From: Blattamonas nauphoetae
Taxonomy: Eukaryota; Preaxostyla; Oxymonadida
DNA length: 64,000 nt
Assembly (NCBI GenBank): GCA_033064195.1
Contig: JARBJD010000004.1
Location: 186,001-250,000 of the forward strand
Direction of reading: 5' to 3'
The notes under the pieces are model-generated. The model worked only from the letters and a program-made list of their open reading frames with translations, searched no databases and was not told the origin of the DNA. Below, in pieces: positions 55,285 to 64,000 of this stretch (positions within the stretch are counted from its first letter, which is position 1; every line of letters starts with the position of its first letter). The position numbers were made by a program, and so were the translations under genes.

Positions 55285-56585
55285 ATGTCACCAATCCGGC
55301 CATTTTTCTGGAAAAATCACTATTGGTCAAACAAAGAAAACTGAACTATTTTTGAATTATACTCCCACGCAATCCCAAGAAAACCTCAAAATATCCCCCG
55401 TTGCCCGATTGAAAAAAAAGTTTTGGCAATATTTCAAAATCCAATGTTCCGATTTGGATGAAATTTTTCAAAGAAACGTTTTTTCTGGTGAAATGAACAT
55501 TTTAAAAAAAGATAGAGCAAATATGCTGGATGTTTGGGAAAACAAAAAATGCCATTTTTTTCTCGACAAAAAATTCATTGTAAAAAAACGTTATATTTTT
55601 ATGACCAATCTTTTGAAGGTTTGGTTCACTGCCGTACTGATCTCACCGTACCAACCACATATGATGCCATTTCTGGCGTTATCATATTAAATACTTTCAG
55701 TGTGGATAACACGAGCCCTCTTTCGATTCTTCAAGCCACTGGTCCAAACAAAAGTCTAAATTATGTACAACTGTCGAAAAGCCATCGAATTGTCGTTCCA
55801 TGTGCATTCCAACAGTACTTTCATCTCAATGATCTCCCTTTGGATCACACACGAGCCGGCTTCAAGAACCATCGAACATTTCCTCAACATAATCAGATTT
55901 GGAGCCATTTACGGCGAATTTGTCGTTTGGAGAGTGGCAAGAAAACAACAGACGGACAATCTGGATGAGACAGACGGCCTCCACTTCGACACTATCTTTT
56001 CTCACGACACTCTTTCTGAACTCACAAAACAGAATGATGAAATCTCAGTAGATGGCGTGCTGATATTTCATTCATCAACAACAATGATTCTCAAATCTCT
56101 GGGAAATCATTCCTGTTCTTCCCCCACTTCATGTTATATGTATTATTGTCCACGTCAAAACAGTTTTCTTCAACAATAAGTCACGGGTAGACAACACGAA
56201 GGTGAACAAGTTAGATCAATTATCCGTACCTGTTTTTCAGAACCAACCCAAAAAAATAATGTCTGGAATTAAGAGTGAAACGTCTCCGGATTATGGGTTC
56301 GGATATTTCTCCGGTTAGTGACCGTTACTACTTCTCGGTGAAAACTGACCGGTCAGTGCCGGTCAGCCATGCCTAGCATTTTGCTTGATTCAAAACGGAT
56401 GACTAGCTTTGGAGAAATGAAGGCAAAAAGTTGAGAAAAATGTGTGCATTCGAAACGTTCAAGCTATTTCATAGTTTTCTCGGGATCGCGTGGGAGAATA
56501 ATCCATTTTTTTTCTTAGATTGTCCCAAATGGTCCCTCACAGAAAAAAGGCCGGATTGGTGACATTGGACGGTTTGGTGACACCA
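55285..56585 (+). mobile_element. ~590-bp MITE family copy split by ~0.8 kb
   Basis: The left half (55285-55600) and right half (about 56385-56585) of the family are recognisable: TGTCACCAATCCGGCC at the left and its inverse GGCCGGATTGGTGACA near 56560, with the core GAAAACCTCAAAATATCC at 55380. Between them lies foreign DNA. Confidence 0.7.
55600..56384 (+). other. Foreign segment inside the MITE
   Basis: Protein-like open stretches (DAISGVIILNTFSVDNTSPL; VDGVLIFHSSTTMILKSLGN) in two frames, ending near a GACCGGTCAGTGCCGGTCAG palindromic region at about 56345-56366. A related GACCGGTCACCTCGGTCAG lies at 21405 beside the pogo relic. Perhaps a nested second transposon; unidentified. Confidence 0.4.
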
Positions 56586-56594
56586 CTATCAAAG

Positions 56595-57008
56595 ATGACG
56601 GTATTTTTGAATTACTTCTCGCATCGAATCTTTTTCAAATCCATCGTGTCGATTGTGATTGTGTTTTTCATTCTCGTCTTCCCCATCTATTTTGTTTTGA
56701 GATTCTGCAAGACCCATCCTCCAACAATTCGCTTCTGGAAGAAGGACGGAGGAAGGGGCTTGCCAGATGAGCAGATTCCGTATCAAATTTTCGTTCGGCC
56801 TGTTCAACCAGGCACACACTCGTTCTTCTTTCTGGCGACTGAGGTTTTGGAGGCAAAGGAAGAAAGAAGAGTGGAGAAAGACGTGAGGATTGAGCGGTGC
56901 AGAAGAGAACGGCTGGACCATCCTGAACGGGATGAAACTGAGAGCTCTGATTCTGAAGATATTCTTGATTCGATTCTCGATGATCCCATCATCGATCTTG
57001 ATTTCTGA
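56595..57008 (+). CDS. Small single-pass membrane protein
   Basis: 137 codons from the ATG at 56595. One membrane segment at residues about 13-36 (FKSIVSIVIVFFILVFPIYF), then a polar domain with TIRFWKKDGGRGLPDEQIPY, a basic/acidic helical stretch and an Asp/Ser-rich tail ending DDPIIDLDF. No family recognised. The open frame continues upstream into MITE sequence, so 56595, the first ATG past the MITE, is the preferred start; the MITE insertion 10 bp upstream may have removed or replaced the original promoter or first exon. Confidence 0.55.
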   Translation: MTVFLNYFSHRIFFKSIVSIVIVFFILVFPIYFVLRFCKTHPPTIRFWKKDGGRGLPDEQIPYQIFVRPVQPGTHSFFFLATEVLEAKEERRVEKDVRIERCRRERLDHPERDETESSDSEDILDSILDDPIIDLDF

Positions 57009-57196
57009 TGCCTCCTGACTCTTTGAAAAGCCATTTTGAGGTGTCTAAAGACATTAACGAGAGACTGCAATTTTTCAAATCCATAACTTGTTCAAGATTG
57101 TTTTTTGATAATGTTTCTCAATCGAGAATGATCACATTTCATTGTATGGGTCTGATCTTTCAACTATCAATTGCCATCCGGAATTATTCTGTATAA

Positions 57197-58956
57197 ATGG
57201 CACATTTCATTTTGCTTGGACTTCATTTCATTTCAACTTTCGTTTGCATTGCCGACACCACTCTGGACCTGATGGAGAACACTCCACAAGAACACGAATT
57301 TGACGCCTCGGACTACGCACCTCGGACGAATCGTGAACCAGTGGTTCTCATTCCAGGTTTGTTGGCAAGCGCTCTTGAATCAAGGAAGATTGGAGATACG
57401 AAGTACGACAGAATCTGGGTGAAACTGCGTCGCTTCCTCCCTCCCAAGACGAACGAGGCGATCCAGATCTTGAAACCGATCTACAACGAGAAGACAAATA
57501 CGTACCACACATTCCCTGGTTGGGATGTGCGTCCGATTGATTACGGTGGAGTTGATGTCTGCATCTCTTCTCTTTGCCCTTCCATCACTAATCCGTGCCT
57601 TGTGTTCTTGCAATCCCTGTCTCCCCTGATTTTTCCACCCTTTCTTCCTTGCTTCTCTTCTTTAGGGTGTCACTGTGATGGATGAGCACCTGTCTGCGTG
57701 GACGAAGTCGTTCGAGAACCTCATCAATGCTATGAAGGCTGTTGGCTACGAATCCCGGAAGGACATGTTTGGCGCTCCTGTATGCCCTTTCCCCTCTTTT
57801 TGGAGATAATTGCTCGGACTACACCGCACCGTGTCAATTGTCTTCATCGCTCTCCTCTTCTTTCCCTGCTGCTGTTTCTATCTTTCAATTCCATCTCCCA
57901 CTCATTTCTCTTTTCCCTTTCTCGGACAGTGGGATTGGCGTGTGAGCACGGTGGACCAAATCAACACAAACGGAGTGAGTTTCCTGCTGAAAGAATTGGT
58001 TGAACGGGCATACAACCAAAACCGGAAGAAAGTGGTGCTCGTTGCACATTCTTGCGGTATGCTTTGCATTCCTTCCCGACCTCTTTCTCTTCTGCGTGTT
58101 GCGTCGTCTTCGTCGCTCGTTTTCTTCTCCTCGCAGGCGGTCCCCTGGCGCAGCAATTCCTGAACACGTACGTTACGGAAGAGTGGAAAGCGAAGTACAT
58201 CTCGCAGCTGATCTGCGTGAACTGCCCGTTTGGGGGAGCGATCCTGCCGATCTCGTACGTGATGGGCCGCCGGCGCATTGCTGTTCCTGGGAGCGAGTCG
58301 ATTCTGAACCATCTGACGGAGGAGATGGGGTGCATCTATTGGATGATGCCCAACCCGCTCGGATACGACATGGACGAGCCTGTGGCGACGATGAAGAAAA
58401 GCGGGGCGAATGTGACGCTTTCGAACATTTACAAGTTCATGAAGGAGGCGAACATGACGAAGCAGGAGATTGCGATGCAGCACTCGCAGAAGGCGATGGC
58501 AGCGAGCACGAGCCATCCGGGTGTGAAGACAACGATTGTGACGTCGTACGGGCTGAAGACGCCGTCGCTGGTTGAGCTGGACGACTCGAAGGAAGGGGCG
58601 AAGTGGTGGAAGGAGCTGGTGACGGAGATCAACGGGGACGGGGACGGGACTGTGCCTCTGCAGTCGCTGAAAGGTGTGGATGGTGGGAGGGTGTTCGTCG
58701 TGGTTGTTCTGCGACGCCATTCACTTCCACTCTCTCTTCTCTTTCGCCTTCTTCTTGTTCTTGTTCTTGTTCATCCCTCTTTCTGCCTTCTCGTCATCCT
58801 CTTCTGTCTCTCCCTCGACGCCCAGTGCCTCACTCGTGGAAGAAGAAGGACAGCGACATCCTCAACTTCATCGAATACAAAGGACTCGACCACAGCGGCC
58901 CGATCTCAGACAAGAATGCTCTGAAGGACTTTGTGAACCTTTTCTCGTCTGAATAG
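57197..58956 (+). CDS. LCAT/PDAT-like acyltransferase, five exons
   Basis: Lecithin:cholesterol acyltransferase family, alpha/beta hydrolases that move acyl groups from phospholipids to sterols or diacylglycerol, or act as phospholipases. Exons 57197-57556, 57666-57779, 57930-58056, 58137-58673 and 58826-58956 join in phase to 422 residues. Introns are 109, 150, 80 and 152 nt, GT...AG. The N-terminus is a signal peptide (MAHFILLGLHFISTFVCIA). Motifs in order: PVVLIPGLLAS (oxyanion region), YGGV at the exon 1/2 border, VDQINT, VVLVAHSCG with the catalytic Ser (the family's usual AHSMG has Met), GDGDGTVPLQSL with the catalytic Asp, and LDHSGPISD near the C-terminus with the likely catalytic His. 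Length fits soluble LCAT-like enzymes. Likely secretory or lysosomal. Substrate not predictable. Confidence 0.9.
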
Positions 58957-59130
58957 GCACACACGGCGTCACTCATTGTCTTTGTGGTCATCTATTGATC
59001 AATCTCTTTTTTTGGTCCAGCAGATCCAGGGTACACTATCATTTCTTTTAGACATTTTGGAGATCAATTTTCAGTGCATAGAGCATATTTTTGAAGATTG
59101 TGAAGCAGAATCTGTTGATTGTTCGATTCG

Positions 59131-62100
59131 ATGATTTCCCATAAGTTCTTTCTGAGAATGTCTAGATATGTGAACTCACTCTCTGAAGCTGTTTTAGGAT
59201 TGGTCAAGGACTCTGTTTCCTTCGTTTGCAAGTCTTTCTCTGATTCCTGCAGGAATTGATTGGTCTCTTTGTCGAGATGCTTCTGGAATCTGTCATTCGG
59301 AAGGCTGCACTTCCAACTGACCCTCATGAAAACGAGTGTGAATATGTGTTTACTGTGAATTGGCATGCCTGTCTTGGTTTGGATATTTGTCTTTCTTTCT
59401 CACCCATTGTTCCAGTCTTCAATCCAGGCAGCTCTGGCCTTGTCTATGGACCGAATGATAAACACCTCGCTCAACGCTTTCAAGAGTTCTTAGACGCAGA
59501 TTTTTCGCAAGAAATTCGTCAGATATCAACGATGTTCATCGACATACACCACCAATTAAGCTCTTCCTCTCATTTCAAAGTGTGGATGCTCTACTCAAAA
59601 CCAATCCAACCATTCTTCAGCCTTCTTTCTCAATTCTGCCAACACCCTCCGACAACCCTTTCCTTTCTTCACAATCCAACATTCGTCCGAAGTTTCCACG
59701 ACCTCCATCTTTCATTTGTGGAAGTGAATCCTGAATCATCTGAACATGAGTTTCGACCAAGCTCAATCTTCCCAAACCCCTTCGAGCTGTCCTCAATCAA
59801 AGACCGATTCAGTCATCCTCTTCTCAGATCATTCTTGACCAATCTTTGCACCTTTACACCGGCATCATCAATTCCGATGACATTCCGACTCGTTCCACCG
59901 AGTGTCCTTGACGACTTGAAAGATACTCTCCATCCCTCTTCCGCCAACTCCCATCAAACTCGCCCATTTCTTGTTCCCCTCTCTGAGCCTCAACAATTGG
60001 ACGATGGGACGGTATATCTGAAGGCTCTCGGGAACATGATACCTCTCTCCACATTCACGGACTTTCTGGTCTCGAGGCAGATCACAGTTTCGTCGCAGGT
60101 CTGAATCCAATTTCTTGTCATCTTTCTTCTTTCAGACTGTGATCATGTGGTACATTGAATGCATTCTTGGAGTAGAGGCTCGATTCAACTTGCGGCTTGC
60201 TGATTCACCACTCCGACCCGACGATATCTTTGTGGACAACCTATTCAGATTTCTCATCAGTTTGTGACCATTTTTCTCACTCTTTGTGTGCCTTCTCCAA
60301 TTTTCAGATCCACTTCCTTCTTTGTCCGCATCTCCAAAGACAGAGCAGAGCACATATTCTCTTTCATCTGAAATCGAACATGTCTCGAAATATTTCGACG
60401 AACTCATCACCACTTTGAGCAAGCACCATCTCATCCTTGTCCCGACGATCAACACAACAGATATCTTCCATACTATTGGGCTCTCCGCCATTACCTCTCT
60501 TGTGGAGACCAGCCTTCTTGATCCCACCATCCTCGAAGATTTGGACTTTTTTCCATCAATACAATCCCCAAGCCCCAATCATCTCCCATCTCAACGTCTG
60601 GAACCTCCAGACCAATGGATTTCTGTTATTGTCAGGGAGCTAAAGGATTGGTACCGTGGGAGGCAGATCCCTGGCTTTGATAAAGATCTACTGAAGGACT
60701 CACTTTCACAAGTGATCTCGCAACTTCTCTCTGAATATCGTCCTTTGTTCGACAACCATGAAGGATCCCATTGGAACGACTTTCGTGACACTCTTGCCAG
60801 AAGAGCAACAGGCGGACGGAAGGAGGTTTATCTCGTTCGCAGTCTCATTGTCACTCTCTTTTCTCCTCTCTTACCCATATTTTCCAGCCTAACATCATGT
60901 TTTTAGCCGATGCTATCTACAAACCAGCTCGTGCATCAATTCTAACTGAATCGCAACTTCACTTTCGCTCTTTGAAAGAAATCGATCGCTTAAGGAGCGA
61001 CAATACCATGCCACTTTCCGACGAAAGCACAGCTTCTGAAACAGCAACAGCGTTCTTCCATCCACAAGTCGAATCACTCTCCATCGATTCGCAATCAGAA
61101 CCGCGATGGGATCGAGAAGACATTCCCACCTTTGCATACAAGGTTGATGACATTCGATCGATAGTCACAAGCAAACGGTCCTTGGCATCGAAAAGAACCA
61201 GCTCTCTTCGAACTGTGTTATCATTTCCACTCGTCACCTCGATTCCAGATGGAACTCTGCAAGAACCACAGATCTTTCACACTTCAGCTCCCACAGTGAA
61301 AATCTCTCCAGTTGCTCCTGACACCAGCCATTTTGTCACAGATATCGCCCAAGAGGGTGAGAGATCAAGACATTTTCGACAAACAGAAGAAGAAAGGCAA
61401 ATTATGACTTCTCTCCACCAGATCTTCTCACGGACTCCGGAAAAACACATGATTTCCTCGAACTTGTCCCTTTCTCAGGATTTTTCCATCGATATCTCTC
61501 GACTCAACGAAACAGAAAAATTCGACCACACCCTCTTCTATACAACTGACGACATAGAAATTGATGAAAGTCTCCAAAAATGTGTGGCCATTCTCCGGAA
61601 GACTGATAGTACCGACCATATTCGTCTTACAGACAGTTTCATTGACTCACTCTGTGCCTGCCTCGGTGGAAGAGATGAACCTTGTTGTATGAGAGCCTAT
61701 CTCCTTCTTTGCATTCTATACGATGACTACATTAATGATTCGCTCAAAAAACAAGTTTTGGAGAAGCTGAAAAATGCGTTTATCGACTCAAACAATTTCC
61801 AAGCTCTCTTCCTGATCCGTGTGCACGGTCGTGCAATGCGAAGTAATCCGGAGACTTTCTCATTTTCTGTTGTGAATTGGAGGGATGTCTCGCTTTTTCA
61901 GACAATGGACTACTATGTCCGACTTGCCCAGATGGCATTCGTCCGTGACGCTGTTGTTCTGTTCGGAAATCGCTGTAGTTTGGATATTTTCAACCCACAG
62001 TTGATTGTTGGTCAATTGGTGGAGAATTACAATCCTTTCTCCCTTACCTGCGATGAAATCTCAAAATACAACAACTCGAGAGACACTGACTTCCTAACCT

Positions 62101-63412
62101 CTCTTTTCACGTCAATCATCGTTTTTTCGATCACTCTCAACCAAACACTCCCTCTACGTATCACTGAGCTCTATGCTTCCACCCCAACCAACCACATCGA
62201 AATGGGTGCAGCAAACCACTTCCGATTCCCACTCACCCGAAACTTGGGGACCCAACCATTCTCGTATATCATTTTGGAGCGTTTTATTCGCCGTCGCTCT
62301 GAAGACAGTTTCGACGACCAACTTATTGTTCTGAACATGGGAGTGAAAAACAATCACTTCAACACACCTTCACTCCTCATCCTTCTCCACCCTTTCTTCA
62401 TTTCTCACCTCTGGCACCTGGATGTCGCGACGATGATGCAAGTCTACCGCGAGCAATCTGGAAAAGCAGTCACCCTTCTTCACTCCTCCTTTGCCAAATC
62501 AATTGAAACGGACAATCTTGACTTGACTCTCTATGCGTCACACCCTCCACCACAATTCGGCCGATTTCTGGATTCAATGATTACCTTCCACACCGCATCT
62601 CAAACCCTGGATGTTTTTAACTTTGTTATTTACACCAACTACGTCAATTTCTGCTCACCGTTCGGAGATGGGCAACTGTTCCAATCCCTATTTCAAACTC
62701 TCTTCTCTCATCTCACACCCACAAACAACACCAGAACAGAAAAATTAGGATTGACTGCGACAATTCGTTGGCTGCATCTGACCAACACATGGCTTCCGAA
62801 AGGATTCGACAATCCACTCCTTCGATTTTTCACTCCCTCCACTCTCTCCAACCGAAGAGTCACGAATGACGAACTGTCCCATTTGAAAGACTCTGGCGTT
62901 GGCAAGGAACAATGGAACATCGATTCAATCGATGATGAGATCTTCGGTCTGTCCCTGCATTTGGAGTGCCTGTGCATTGTTGCTCGGATGGGGCTCTGGA
63001 AATGTGTGCCTTTCTCTTTTTCATCCTCCCAGTTGATTATCTCGATGAGGATGATGCTCGTGGCTTTATCAGGAAACTCCTTCGCGATTGCTTGTATGTC
63101 GAACCCAAAAAGTCACCACATTTTCTTTGTCTTCTCTCTTGTCCTCTGAACTGACTGTTTCATCCTATCTCTCTCTTCCATCTTTCTCACAGCTCGCCTT
63201 TCCCTGCCTTCGTCTCGCTCGCTCTCCTCGCCCTTTCCAACATCGTCGCCAACACCGGCCCAGCTGTCCACCGCATTCTGTGTCGGATGGGCACTCTGAG
63301 TGTTGTGATCTCGTCGGTGTCGCAGTCGTCGCAGTTGGAGGACTACGAAGCAGGACTCCGCATCGTCTCTGGCCTCCTCCGCTCACTTCGACTGGGACTG
63401 AACAGGAGATGA
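59131..63412 (+). CDS. Large unknown protein, seven exons, helical-repeat-like C-terminus
   Basis: Exons 59131-59223, 59253-60098, 60136-60259, 60308-60825, 60888-63003, 63033-63093 and 63193-63412 keep frame across all six junctions and give 1,325 residues. Introns are 29, 37, 48, 62, 29 and 99 nt, with GT(T/C/A/G)T starts and pyrimidine-rich (C/T)AG ends. A second in-frame ATG at 59158 is an alternative start. The protein is Ser/Thr/Phe/His-rich; a disordered, charged stretch lies around residues 540-720 and a helical, ARM-like end follows (LALLALSNIVANTGPAVHRI; EDYEAGLRIVSGLLRSLR). No family recognised. It starts only 175 bp after the acyltransferase stop on the same strand. Confidence 0.72.
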
Positions 63413-63647
63413 TGAACCTCGTTGGATGTCGTGCCTGCAGCGAGGCAGTTGGGAAGACTGGCGTCGATGTGATGGTCGCTGGTTCGTTTCTCGCTGTGAC
63501 TCTCGCGACTTCCAGTTTGAGAGATCGTTCGGACAAGCGTCCTTTCAAAGTTCTATTTTCATTAACTCATTCAAGATTTCAGCGAATTGTTTCACACTTT
63601 TTCTCCCACCACAACATTCTGTTGATTGTCCGTCTCTGTTCGGTCTC

Positions 63648-64000
63648 ATGAAAGGAATCACGAAAAAGACAGGTACTCAATCAGGAATACCTAGCATCTG
63701 ATTGTGAATGAGATGCACATCGGGACACTATCATTTTAGATTCATTCTTCGCTCCATCAAAACAAAAAGTACGGTTTGATGAAATGATCAAGTCTCAGGC
63801 TTTCAAAATTTTTGATGCCGCCATTCGTAAGTTCATGTCAGAGATCAAACTCCAACCAGAGCACTACTGTGATTTCTGGAAAGAACTAGATCACAAGGAA
63901 ACAGCAACTAACATGATGATCGAGTTTGTATGCCGAGCGTGCGGAATTGATCCTGAAAATCTCGATGCCTATGATGAACCGTTAAATCCAAAACAACCTC
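63648..64000 (+). CDS. Start of an unknown gene, runs off the window
   Basis: Exon 1 63648-63672 (MKGITKKT plus one base) and exon 2 from 63740 to the edge, joined over a 67-nt GT...AG intron, give an open frame of at least 95 residues: DSFFAPSKQKVRFDEMIKSQ, AFKIFDAAIRKFM, YCDFWKELDHKETATNMMIE, CRACGIDPENLDAY. Helical and charged; not recognised. An additional upstream exon is possible. It starts about 235 bp past the previous stop. Confidence 0.5.

Noticed and set aside
57557-57685. Continuation of the acyltransferase first exon through 57685
   Set aside because: The frame runs on by chance; GT at 57557 and TTTAG at 57665 restore the family-typical sequence in exon 2, and the read-through segment is unlike the family.

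Overview
The window is eukaryotic nuclear DNA from a protist: compact host genes are split by spliceosomal GT-AG introns, some as short as 29 nt, and separated by AT-rich, transposon-packed DNA. The mix of tiny introns, Polinton-like elements, DIRS-type retroelements and hAT/pogo/Mutator relics would fit a gut protist such as an oxymonad (Blattamonas-like). That organism call is inference; no marker gene here proves it.

Layout. (1) 0-13.4 kb: hAT relic, three copies or remnants of a ~590 bp MITE family, two copies of a 584 bp hAT MITE, putative host exons on the minus strand (5.5-7.2 kb and 7.9-9.2 kb), a tRNA-like gene with a T-run (7.74 kb), and a near-perfect 1.38 kb fold-back (10.49-11.87 kb). 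(2) 12.9-18.2 kb: a worn DIRS-like retroelement carrying a second hAT MITE, a Mutator-like fragment and a fold-back MITE. (3) 19.7-21.1 kb: intron-containing helical-repeat-like host gene, minus strand. (4) 21.4-22.65 kb: pogo/Tigger-like relic. (5) 22.65-50.4 kb: two related Polinton-like (virus-like) fossils lying head to head around 36.25 kb. Each carries the same capsid-side gene block: an unknown gene 1, gene 2, small basic gene(s), capsid-like gene A, its paralogue capsid-like gene B, and a ~137-residue gene. The left one also has a fibre-like gene with an S74-type chaperone domain. No DNA polymerase, integrase, packaging ATPase or protease is visible. Both are fossils peppered with unshared insertions: hAT, MITEs, a DIRS fragment and a DNA transposon on the left; a 2.57 kb DDE-like transposon and a 5.47 kb near-whole DIRS element on the right. 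(6) 50.4-53.3 kb: a twice-repeated ~245 bp unit and two tRNA-like segments. (7) 53.3-56.6 kb: hAT relic abutting a MITE that itself contains ~0.8 kb of foreign DNA. (8) 56.6-64 kb: the host gene block, all plus strand: a small membrane protein, an LCAT/PDAT-like acyltransferase (5 exons), a 1,325-residue unknown protein (7 exons) and the start of another gene at the edge.

The host genes show no common pathway. The coherent story is the virus-like locus, a long-lived landing site in which paired copies let one date and delimit insertions by comparing filled with empty sites.
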